Source: Symbiodinium microadriaticum
Lineage: Eukaryota; Sar; Dinophyceae; Suessiales; Symbiodiniaceae
DNA length: 64,000 nucleotides
Direction: 5' to 3'
Assembly (NCBI GenBank): GCA_001939145.1
Contig: LSRX01000480.1
Location: 421,622 to 485,621 of the forward strand
The notes under the pieces were generated by a model that saw nothing but the letters and a program-made list of their open reading frames with translations, was not told where the DNA came from and searched no databases. Of the stretch, positions 10,290 to 20,200 are shown piece after piece (the first letter of the stretch is position 1; each line of letters begins with the position of its first letter). The translations under genes and the position numbers were made by a program.

Positions 10290-12987
10290 ATGTACCAGCC
10301 GGCAGCAGCAGCCTTGTGGACCTTGACAGTCCTCACACAGACAGTGGGGATGAACCACCAGCCTCCCATGCCCGGGGGCCAGCCGCAAACACCCGCCTCG
10401 CATACCCCAGCCGCGCAGCAGGACCCCTCGTCGATGGGGGCAGGACCGCATCCCGGAGCAAGCCAACAAACCCCCAGCGGGGGACAGGTACAAACACCGA
10501 CAACATCGTACCAGCAGCAGCCGCTACAGCAGCACTGTGGGCCAATCCACCCGGCGGACGGCTGGCCAACAACCCACGGGGGAACCTTTGCCAATACCGG
10601 GCCGGCGATTCCGTGGCTTCCACCCTGGATTGCCAACCAGCACCCGAACCCCGCTGGGGGATATACCCCCATGGCTGCCACCCAATTCCAATGGCAAGCT
10701 ACTCATCCGGCAAGTAATGGAGCGATGGTGACATCTTGGGGTGGATACTCATTAGCTCCGGGGGCCACACAGTACCAAACCCCGCAGGGACAACCTGCCG
10801 TTGTCATCCCTCCTTCTCAAAACAGCATGCAAATGCTCCCGCAGCCCGCGACGTACGGGCGACAGCATCCACCACCGATGCAGTCGCAGCAGCAACAGCC
10901 ACAACAGGCGACGACTCGCCCCACACAGTCACCTCCTGGACTGCCCCAAACCTTTCGTCCACACCAGACCCCACCGACGTCTCAACCACACACCTACCAG
11001 GCCCCCCCCACGACGCCACAGCAGTCCACATACAACACATACCCACACGCGACGCCGCCGATTGCAGCGACAGGACAACCCGGAACACCGGGACTCTGGG
11101 CAAGGGAGTACGACCCCGATACAGACCCGGCACACCCCGTCGGACTCCCCGCGAGAGCCCACCCGGCAGCAGCAACCACCATGGGCCCAGCACGAAAGCC
11201 CGCAGCCAAACCCAGCCTTTGCCAGCAACCCACCCTGGTCGCTGACACACGAGCAGGCGGCAAACCTGCTAGCCGAGTCTCCCACCATCCATGCTCAGAC
11301 ATACAAGCAAGATGAGCAAGCCCATAACCAAGAACCAGACTCTCCACCACCCCTCCCGCCCCCCAATGATGCACCTCCCGGCCTCACTCAAGCCACCACA
11401 GCAGAGCAGCACACCTCCTCAGGAGGGGCCGAAGGAACCACTGAGAGGGACGACACCAGCGCACCCGCAGAAAACACCCACAGCCAGTGGGACCACAGCG
11501 GCAGCCCCGAAGAAGCCATGGCACCATCGACCAACACGTACTGGGACCCACAGTGGGGTACTACTGCGGACGAACCCCCCACCCACGGCCACAACCCCGC
11601 TGCAGCGCCCACTTCCTCGGCAACCACGGCTCAGCAGCAAGACGCCCCGCAAGCTGCCGGGGCCGAGACGACGGAAGGAGCATCGACCAGTACCGACTGC
11701 AAGCAGCAGCAAGCCCCCGCAGCCACCAGACCCGCCCCGTGGGAGCGCGACCCTAACTGGGGGACCCGCAGACTACCCTCCAGCTCCTCACGCAGAAGTG
11801 AAGCCACAGCAGGTTACGGGTCACAGCGGGTTCGCAACAAAGCCGGCAAATATGTTTACAAACAGCATAACAAGCACGGCAACCGACAATGGCGCCCACC
11901 CCCTCAGAGCCAAGGGGGACCGGGATGGGGCATCCTGTATCAGCCCCAAACGTCGGACAACAGCACCGCACAGAGCAGCAGCAGCAGCCACAGCTGGGAA
12001 CAGCCGAGCGACAGCAGCACCACCAGCCAGAGTTGGGGGGACAACCCACCTCAGCCTCAACCCTCGACACCCCAGCCGGGGACAAAGGCAGATACCTACG
12101 CCAAAGAACGTTTCGCAGACCTCCTCAACAGACACATGTTGCCGCGAGACACGATCCCCAGCCGCACGCAGCAGAGAGGACAGACAGCAGGCTCCACCCA
12201 AGCCCATGCTGAAAGCAGACAAGAAACCCAGCAACACAGCACGCCCGCGGCGCGAACCCCCACAGACCGCCCAACGCAGCCGCAGCCGGGCCAACAACCA
12301 GCGCCATCCTCTCGCCCCACCACAAGCACCCCCCCGGCGAGGAACAGCACCCATACGGCCCAAGCAGAGTGGGCAGCCACCCAACCAGACTTCGAAACGC
12401 CACCGGACCTCCCACCAGACTTCAGCCTCCCCACAGCCTCGGGGGCCCCAACCGAGTTTACCACGCTCACCCATGGCTGTTGGGAAGTCCGAGTTCGACC
12501 AGCACAGCAACCGAGCGACCGGAGTGGCAATGTGATGGGAGGAGGAAACCAGAGAGGACTGCCCGTCCTCTACGTCCCCTACCTGGGACAGGCAGGACCA
12601 CTGGAACGAGCCCCGCCTTTTACGAGGGGGACGGTCGGTCGCATTGCACCAATGCCACAAGGGAACGCATGGCTCCTCATCATCACAAGCACTCCCCACC
12701 TGGACGAATACGAGCCCAACACCATGCTGACGGTGGAGGGGGACAAGTTCATGATCGAAGCCTCTGACAAAGGATGGCGACTGAGGGTGGAACACCTCGC
12801 ACCCTCCACAGCTAGAGCAGGCCGACCTCCCACCAGACCACCCAAAGCCACCCCCCAACCCAACAGCGCAACCCCGGAAACAGGACATGCCGCGGCAGCT
12901 GACCCCACAGCCCCCTCAACAGCAGCCACCCCCGAAGAGGAAACATCGGCGAGCCCACAAGTTACAAAGCCTAACGCAGAGCCCTGA
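10290..12987 (+). CDS. Pro/Gln-rich protein with C-terminal repeat domain copy 1, frameshifted
   Basis: No family recognised. One frame starts at ATG 10290 (an in-frame ATG exists at 10143) and is Gln/Pro/Ala-rich to about 11.1 kb; the sensible reading then continues in another frame (QQQPPWAQHESPQPNPAFA and on) to TGA 12985-12987. The switch, about 11120-11165, needs an indel or a frameshift event. After about 600 low-complexity residues (WDPQWGT, WERDPNWGTR and Tyr/Lys motifs) comes a compact domain at about 12468-12800: GCWEVRVRPAQ, GLPVLYVPYLGQ, GRIAPMPQGNAWLLIITSTP, YEPNTMLTVEGDKFMIEASD and GWRLRVEHL. It is homologous to a domain in the next frame. Strand and GGGGA-rich composition match the LINE upstream, so this may be an ORF1-like or gag-like part of another retroelement; alternatively a cellular gene. 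Confidence 0.55.
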
Positions 12988-14595
12988 AAACACCCAGACG
13001 ACAAACCGGCGGCGAATGACTCGGATGCCGTGCCACAACAAGCCCCAGCAGCAGATGCAGCAGCGACAGATGCAGCAGCGGGGGAAGACGACTCCCCAGT
13101 GCAGTGGTTCGAGGACTACGAGGATTCCCCCCCGCATGTGCCACTCTCCGAACACTCGCAGGCGGAAGTGAGCCAACTAGGGGAAGGTCGCTGGAGGCTA
13201 GCGATCAGAGCCGACAAGGGGAAAAGCACCAAGAAGCTTGCCGGACTCCCCATTGCTGTGGTGGAGGGGGAAGGCGGGGACATAGACAGCGCGCCCCCAC
13301 TGCCGATAGGCCTCGAAGGCATCCTCGAATTCCTGACCGAGGATCTTTGGGTCCTGGCGATTGAGCTGACCCCGCCTCACCCAAACTATGAGCAGGACAC
13401 AATGCTGCTCTCACCGGGGGACCGACTGTTACTAGAAAGGACCCTCACAGGTTGGCAAATCCGAGTGGAACACCTGGACCCCAACTGCCCTCCCCCCATT
13501 CGACGACTGCGGCAACGTCGACGTGAGACCCTCGAGGCAGCCGCCAAAGCACGCGGCGACAAGAAAGCAGCAGCGGGGACTCACGGTGGCGAACGCCTCC
13601 CCACGATCCCAGAAGGCAGCAACAGCAGAGGCAGCACGGATGCCGGGGACACATCCACCAAACCTGCGCCTCCCCCAGCATTGGCAGCAGAGCAGACAGC
13701 CAGCTCAAGCTCCAGCTCCTCACACGAGCGACCACAGAGCTACTACCCACAGTCCCGCAAACCCGCAACAGCAGCTACAGGGGATCGGCCCCACGTCAAC
13801 ACACTAGCCGACGGTCGAGAGCTCCGACAATCCCAACAGAACCGACCAACACAGCCACAGCAACCAAGCACACAACAACAGACAACCGAATCCACACTCG
13901 CGGAAGCACTCAGTGACGGGCGCAACATTGGCAAAAGAAGTTCGCGAGGAGAGGGGACAACGACTACCACGACTGAAGCCCCCCGCCAGACCACCACCAC
14001 GACAACCGACACCACAACCTCGAACACCACGGTCCGGAGTGCCGAGAGTGACAGCAGCCCCTTCATGCAGACACACAGCTCGGCAAGACCCGCAGCACGA
14101 AGCGGAGCTAGCGCTCTACAAGGGGATGATGCAGCGAGAGCCGAGGCAGCGGAAGCCATAGCAACGCAGGAACAGACACCCACAACACCCATCGCCTCTC
14201 CCACCTTGGAGACACCGCCTTTGCAGCCTCCTACAGCTAGCAGCAGCAACGCCAGCAGTGGGGTCCACCTCGTTTCCCTGCGCACACCTACCCCACAGCA
14301 AATGGAGGGGATAGGCTCCGGGGAACCAAGTTCGGGGAGCAATGACCCCCGGCCCTCCAGTCGATCGTGGCAGCGAGTGGAGCAGAAGCTCGTCGAGATC
14401 CGACGCATAGCCGAGCAGCACAATGGTTCCCAGGCAGAAGCTATAGCTCAAGCGGCGGACACAGCTCTCATTGACCTCCTGGTGGACACACCCACAGCAC
14501 TCCAGCTGGAGGGGGACACGAGCACACACACCCTCCCCACAGTGGGGACGCAGCAGCAGCAGCAACCCACGCAGCACAGCAACTCCGCAGCATAG
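12988..14595 (+). CDS. In-frame continuation with repeat domain copy 2, Ser/Thr/Gln-rich tail
   Basis: This reading frame is in the same phase as the preceding one and is separated from it only by the TGA at 12985-12987; the intervening codons are open and there is no ATG near the start (the first candidate start at 13030 is GTG). It may therefore be one protein split by a stop. It carries domain copy 2 at about 13168-13480: GEGRWRLAIRADKG, AGLPIAVVEGEGGD, EGILEFLTEDLWVLAIEL, YEQDTMLLSPGDRLLLERTL and GWQIRVEHLDP. Then come an Arg-rich segment (RRLRQRRRETLEAAAKARGD), long Ser/Thr/Gln tracts and a helical stretch (WQRVEQKLVEIRRIAEQHNG). It ends in TAG at 14593-14595. No known family recognised. 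Confidence 0.55.
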   Translation, partial: KHPDDKPAANDSDAVPQQAPAADAAATDAAAGEDDSPVQWFEDYEDSPPHVPLSEHSQAEVSQLGEGRWRLAIRADKGKSTKKLAGLPIAVVEGEGGDIDSAPPLPIGLEGILEFLTEDLWVLAIELTPPHPNYEQDTMLLSPGDRLLLERTLTGWQIRVEHLDPNCPPPIRRLRQRRRETLEAAAKARGDKKAAAGTHGGERLPTIPEGSNSRGSTDAGDTSTKPAPPPALAAEQTASSSSSSSHERPQSYYPQSRKPATAATGDRPHVNTLADGRELRQSQQNRPTQPQQPSTQQQTTESTLAEALSDGRNIGKRSSRGEGTTTTTTEAPRQTTTTTTDTTTSNTTVRSAESDSSPFMQTHSSARPAARSGASALQGDDAARAEAAEAIATQEQTPTTPIASPTLETPPLQPPTASSSNASSGVHLVSLRTPTPQQMEGIGSGEPSSGSNDPRPSSRSWQRVEQKLVEIRRIAEQHNGSQAEAIAQAADTALIDLLVDTPTALQLEGDTSTHTLPTVGTQQQQQPTQHSNSAA

Positions 14596-14606
14596 GCAAA
14601 GCACTC

Positions 14607-15278
14607 ATGTCTAGAAGTGGTAGCGTAGCTGTGCCCTATGCGATGGTCGCGCCTCATGTTGCCGCCCTCATCGCATGGCTGGAGACCCTCGACAGGGGGA
14701 ATGTGGCGGTGCACGTACAACTCCCGCCGGTGCTGACACCCTTGCGAGAGATCTTGGATCAGATCCTCCGGGGACAACCCGGGGACGTCACTATGTGGGC
14801 CAGACTCGTGGCCGTAGCCGAAGCCTTTGAAGCTCTGGTCACGGGGAACGTGCTAACCCACCCCGCAGATGTCGTGGGACAAAGCCAAGGCGAGATGGAG
14901 TCCCCCCTCATGTGCATTGAGGGGACAGTGCCAAACTGGTACCGTGCAGTTGAGACTCTTCGTGCGCTACTCCAAGAAGTTCCTCAATGGCCGGTACGTG
15001 TGCTACCAACGTTGCAACAGGCGGCGACAAACCTGGTCAGGGGGATCGCCATTGCTACCCCGGCAGAAGAGCGGGGAGGTCCGGGGGAGTGGATCCCCGA
15101 ACCCTGGTGGTACCAGGAACGGCATCATGGACTTGGCGACACGGCCAGAGCACTACCAGGGGAACCAGCGACATCGCCGCGGGGACACGCACAACGTCGA
15201 CCCCGGAGCCCAAGCTCCGACGCAAGTCACAGACGACGAAGACTGTTGGCAGAGCACGTGCACGACGAGGACCTCTAA
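14607..15278 (+). CDS. 223-residue helical protein downstream of the repeat-domain frames
   Basis: The frame opens with ATG 14607, 11 bases after the previous stop and in a different phase, and ends in TAA at 15276-15278. It looks mostly helical (AALIAWLETLDRGN, LREILDQILRGQPG, WARLVAVAEAFEAL, NWYRAVETLRALLQEVPQ), with a WIPEPWWYQERHHG segment and a basic C-terminus (RRPRSPSS, SHRRRRLL). No family recognised. The close spacing and shared composition suggest it belongs to the same transcription unit or polyprotein, reached by reinitiation, an indel or a programmed frameshift. Confidence 0.5.
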   Translation: MSRSGSVAVPYAMVAPHVAALIAWLETLDRGNVAVHVQLPPVLTPLREILDQILRGQPGDVTMWARLVAVAEAFEALVTGNVLTHPADVVGQSQGEMESPLMCIEGTVPNWYRAVETLRALLQEVPQWPVRVLPTLQQAATNLVRGIAIATPAEERGGPGEWIPEPWWYQERHHGLGDTARALPGEPATSPRGHAQRRPRSPSSDASHRRRRLLAEHVHDEDL

Positions 15279-16410
15279 CTGAGTGCTTCACGGTGCCACC
15301 CAGAGCGACGATCGGGGGACTGAGTGCAACCACGACCGGTACTGAGGCAAATGTGAGTGAAGCCAATCCTTTCTCGACTACGTATACAGCCCCCAGAGTC
15401 CTGACTTCTGAGTACTCCTCAATCTTACTCCCCTACGTTTACTTTAGGTGTGTTGGTGGGGAAACATGTCAAGACTGCTGGGGAACAGGGCCTGCTGAAC
15501 TTCAGATCGTCCCCCAACCTTTTGGTACACACATGCTAGGCCTGTAGACCGGATAGTGATGGCTGTTCTTTTGTTTTACACAGATACTGGGGGGACGTTA
15601 AACACGCAGGTAACTCAGGCCAAGAGGAGGACCGACCAACGTCTTTAAGTCAGCCTACCTTTCTAGTATCGTGCAATACGGTGTCTCGCAGCTTTTTCTT
15701 ACAGAGAACGGTCTGGGCCTCAGTTTTGCAGTGAGTAGTCAGATACCCTCTATGGGGGAAGCCAAGCAAACCGGAGTGATGAGTTGAACCTTGGTCGTAG
15801 ATCCACATGGTGTGTTTCATTTGGATTCGGAGAAGCTGTGTTGGTTGAGGTTCTGCTTGCAGTCAAGGAGAGTTGTTTGATGTACCGGGGGAATGAAAGT
15901 TTGCTGCAGTCCAGATTGTCCCCCCTCTCATGGTGTGAATGGTCTACACATGCTACGCCTCTAGGCCCGCTAGATAGTGCTGTGATTTTGTTTTTGCAAC
16001 AAAGTTGGGGGGACAAAGACACTAGCACATTCCTCAACCCGCATTGCCAGGCAAGCCTCAATTCGTTACAGGTTCAACATGTTTGGAGGTTAGTCTTGTT
16101 TCGTACCTCAGTGTGGTTTCTCCAGGTTCAGAGGCTTTGCAGCAACTTGGTGGCTTCCTGATGGGGTCGCAAGTTTTGGCATGATGCGACTTCCTGGGGG
16201 GACCCAGATCTTCATGAATTCGGTTGGACATTCACACGGGGAACATAAAACTACACTTTGTTCGTGTTGTCTGTGAAAAGAAACCCCGTGCTGATGTCGT
16301 GGTGTCCCAACATGCAGTGCGAGGGGGACAATGTTCAAACTAGTTACTTCGCTTTGTTGCCTGTTCAGTCCCAAAGCACTGCAGTACTGCCTAACAGACG
16401 TTTTCCTCCC

Positions 16411-16476
16411 TCCAAAAGCCCCAATAACACATTGGGGGGCCAAATGGCCGGGGGGTTTCTCATGCCCTGGGGAAGA
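16411..16476 (+). repeat. Paired-hairpin element, copy 1
   Basis: CCCCAAT (16419-16425), loop AACAC, ATTGGGG (16431-16437) forms a 7-bp stem, immediately followed by GGCC-AAAT-GGCC (16438-16449). ATGCCCTGGGGAAGAAGA follows at about 16462. The same arrangement recurs about 540 bp downstream with altered but still paired stem bases. Confidence 0.65.
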
Positions 16477-16952
16477 AGAGAGAGAGAGGAGGGGTGTTTG
16501 CTCGTGTATACCGGCACCAACGAAAAATCATCGCCGAGCGGAGCTTGAGCGATGGCCCAGTCAAACGAAGAGTGCAGGACCCAGGTGAACACAGAGTGGG
16601 GTTTCATGGTCAGGGCCTTAAGAGGGGTGTTCTTTCGGGGGGGTTTGACTGTGCTCACCTGAAGGGAACACTGCTGCAAGCCCCAAAAAGGGGATACGAC
16701 ACAGACGCGAATCGTTGTGGAGTTGGCCTTCGGGCCGGGGGTCTTGACCCCAAACCCCCAGTAAGCAAGCAAGTAAGAGAGACCCTCCACAGATGTCAGA
16801 ACCCAATTCAGGCGTCCTTGCATGACTGTCAAAGTTCGAGTATCGGGGGACACGACTCTTTGTTTCTCCTTCCTAGAGTTGTTATATAAAGGAAAATACC
16901 TATGAAACCCGGAAAATATCCAAAAATAGCCGAAACTCGAACAAACTTTCAC

Positions 16953-17038
16953 ACCCCCGAAAGCCCCATAACATATGGGGGGCCAAAAGGCCAGGGGGTC
17001 TGACCCGCCCCCTACTATGCCCTGGGGAAGAAGAAGAA
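16953..17038 (+). repeat. Paired-hairpin element, copy 2
   Basis: CCCCATA (16964-16970), loop ACA, TATGGGG (16974-16980), then GGCC-AAAA-GGCC (16981-16992), then TATGCCCTGGGGAAGAAGA. The first stem differs from copy 1 at two pairs, yet both strands changed so pairing is kept. Confidence 0.65.
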
Positions 17039-17220
17039 GAGAGACCGAGCAAGCGAGCAAGCGAGCGAGACAAAGACAAACGACGCTTCGGGTCTGCTTC
17101 AAGCTTGGATGCGACACTGTAGCGCCCAGCGTGACTCTAAGCAAGCGTTTGGCGTGCCGTGGTGGGGTCCAACAGGCGAACTCCCGACAGCCGACACTCG
17201 GGTGAGGCGAGGTGCTGAGG

Positions 17221-20200
17221 TTGATGTCGGGAGTGCTTGAAGGGTTTTAGGGCCCTTAGCAACTTTGCGAGGTTTGGGCTTTCCATGCTGGTCTCCGTGT
17301 TGAGGATTGAAACAGTTTACTTGGATTCTGTTGGTGCCACCGTCGTTTGGTCGAATCTGCCGCTTGTCAAATCCAATCTCCTACACCCTGAGCTCGAGGG
17401 CTTGAAGCCCTGGCAGGCGCTCGCTGACGCATACGCCTGCCGCGACTTTGGAAGCAAGCAAGCGGGTCACAAGCCCGAGTCGGTGGAAGCTGACGGGTTG
17501 TTTTTTCTGGAACCTAGGCTAGGATGTCTTCATGTTCGAAAGTTTAGCGGCTGCAGATAAGGCACGGGGAGCCTTTGTTGGCTGCTTGCTTAGTTGACGC
17601 CTTTGCATGGGAGGAGTTTCTTAATTGGAGGTTCGCTCCAAGACTAGGCTGCGTGGCCCGACTCAGATCGTGGTTGTACGCCTCCGAAATACTCGTTTGG
17701 AGCTCACTCCGCGAAAGTTAGGATAATCTTCCACTTGGGATCGTGTTCGAAGCGTCTCGGGACATGCGACTGAACTGAAAGCAATGTGGCTGCTCCAGGA
17801 AGGCTGGTCCGTTTCATTGAACCGGCTGCCAGTACAAACACCTCAAAGCGGGTTTGGTTTCAGTGTGTCATTGTGAAGTGAAGTCTGAAGTCGGGCCATG
17901 GCCTCTGATTGTCAAGCGTCGTTTCAACTTTTTTGCGAAAGAGGTCTCAACAGCTCTACAACAGATCCAGTCCTTACTCCATCTTCCTTAAATGTCAGTG
18001 TAGGCTCGAGCCATAAACCCAAGTATCCTGCGATCCGAGCCTCGGGGGCAAGCTGTGTGCGGCCCAGGCTTCGTCGTCAGGCTTTGACTGCCAGGAGGCC
18101 TCCAGCGACGGAGCGTGACGGATCAAAACAGCACGCCATTCCGTGCAAGCATCGTGGCTGAGCGTTGAAGCCGCTCTGCCGGAGCAAGCCCTGGGTCCGA
18201 AAGAAGATTCTTTCGAATGCTACCGTCGGTTGCCGGAGGTTCACCCAAACCCCAAGAAACCCGATGCCTGCACAGAAGCCTCTGCCTGCGCACGAGACAC
18301 GTGCTCGGAAGCCGAGCCTTTAAAGATGCAAGGCGGGAGCACGTCCCCTACGCGCTGCCAGCGCGGACTCTGTGCTGAGGTTTCCCGGAGGCCAGCGAGG
18401 CCCAGGCCAAAAGTCGTTTGCATTTGTGAACCATCACATACTTCGAGTTTTCAAAACTTTCAAGCTATCGAATTGGTTGTGTAGAGATGGGATGTTAGGT
18501 CTGTTGGGTTTGTACAGAGCTGAGTTTAGATCATGCGGGAATGTTCACGAGCTGTTGTTGGGGTTCTGCAGGTTCACCATTTGGGAAGAGTCTCGGGTCT
18601 TGAAGGATCCCGAGTTTCGATTTTGGTGTGATGGTTTCGCGGTTCTGGCTGCCATCTTGATGCGAGGGTTCTTCATGTGTATAAGGGCGTGTGCTGTTGC
18701 TAGCCTCTGTGTTGGAGCAGGGGCAGGGCCCTCACCTCTGCCAATCGCAGCGACTGCGAAGCTTGTGAGCTTGTTGGCTGAAGATGTAGTGTCGGGGATA
18801 ATCCAGGTCGCAGTTTTTTCTCCTATTCAAGGCACCTCGTCGTGGCATCTGGACTGTTTCGATTTCTAGCTTCACGGCATCTACAATCAGGCGACACCGA
18901 GGCACCCAAGCGCCGCTGTCTCAAGATCAAACCAAGCATAACCCTGCCCGGGCTGACAGGCCAAGATCTTGCAAGCTTGGACCGAGACGCGATCAAGGCA
19001 GGGCCAACCCTGCCTTTCGGTTGTCGCTCTGGCCTAGAAACCCCTCGCAAAGACGATTTGGCATGCTGGGTGAGGAATCTACGAGATCATTGTGCCAGGG
19101 CAATCATCAAAGCTGTCGGTTTGGCCATATTCACCACATGAAGCCGAATACACAGGACGGCATTGCGAATGCTAACCCACGTTCCTCGTCTATTGCTCAT
19201 CCGGGGACGCTTGGATCCAGAATCACTTCTTACATCCCGCCGTGTCCGCCAATTCAGGTGCCAGGCCATAAGTCGCAATCCTTGTCGGACGAACCCAGTG
19301 AACCAGCGTCTGATATGTATGCTTGACTCGACTTGGCTCTCCAGATTTGGCATGTGGCATTTGGGTGTCACGGTGTCACGTCATGATATTTTGCCGGATG
19401 CCTCGGCAGGTCGTCCTGACAAAGGGCCTGCAAGTGAAGATTCTTGGTGCATAATGGCTTGCTCCTGCTCTTCCCAATCCTCCAATCCGGGGTCGGACTT
19501 TGCTGTTTGAATGTGGAGAGGAGACAGTGTGTTGGGCTTGGGGTTGAAGACTGTTTCAGAAGACGAGCAGTGCTACTCTCAGCTGACAGGGGAGGCCGAC
19601 TGTACATGGGCTGATGTTGGTTTCATCTTGACTTGCCAGATGCCGGGGCGCCTGCACCCGGAATTTTAAAACCACAAAGCCCAAAGCTCTGAGCAACTTG
19701 TCACCTGTGCTGAGGACCCGAGTCCAGGACCCGTTGCCTGAAGAGAACTGAACGTTTCTTCCCAAGCAGTCCGGTTTGAGCTGTCGGGAATCTGGGGCAT
19801 TTACAAGCACCCCTTGCAGAAGTTATGGCGAGCGAGCCTGGGCAAAAAAGCATCCATGATTGTAAGAGGTCTTAATGCTGCAGCTTGCGCACTGGCGCGA
19901 TCCGTGAAGCATGTCGAAAACTCCTCGTCGGTCCCTGTCCGGGAACCTACAGGAGTCCGTCTGCCAGCCTTGTGCGAGTGCGAGAGTCGAAAGAGTCCGT
20001 CTGCAGCTCGAGACGATTTTCACGTCCTTTGCAGAGGACCCCATCCCGACCAGCAGGTTCAGCTGCTCTACTGCAGGCTCGGTTCAGGGAGTTTGAGGCC
20101 TGCTGTCCATGATAGTCGGCCGCAAGCCTCGTAAGCTTCTTGCATCTTCTACGGAAATCGCGCACTTCTGGGGCACACGAGTATTTGAATCTCAGGCCGT

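Larger units (their letters stand above)
15279..17220 (+). other. Non-coding tail of the GC-rich segment with imperfect direct repeats
   Basis: No coding exon is visible. Two diverged copies of a roughly 130-bp segment lie at about 15500-15625 and 15905-16045; both contain ACACATGCTA, then a GCCT-TAG segment, ATAGTG, a TTTTGTTTT stretch and GGGGGGAC. The + strand stays rich in GGGGA words as in the coding block upstream. Duplicated hairpins are listed separately. Confidence 0.5.

Noticed and set aside
11821..12888. 355-codon minus-strand open frame
   Set aside because: It is the antisense shadow of the GC-rich Pro/Gln coding frame; no motif and Cys/Gly/Val-rich composition.
13743..14423. 226-codon minus-strand open frame
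   Set aside because: Antisense of the Ser/Thr-rich frame; Val/Ser/Leu runs mirror the sense repeats.
16365..17144. 259-codon minus-strand open frame
   Set aside because: It crosses both hairpin copies and has no domain or conserved pattern; the duplicated structure explains the sequence better.
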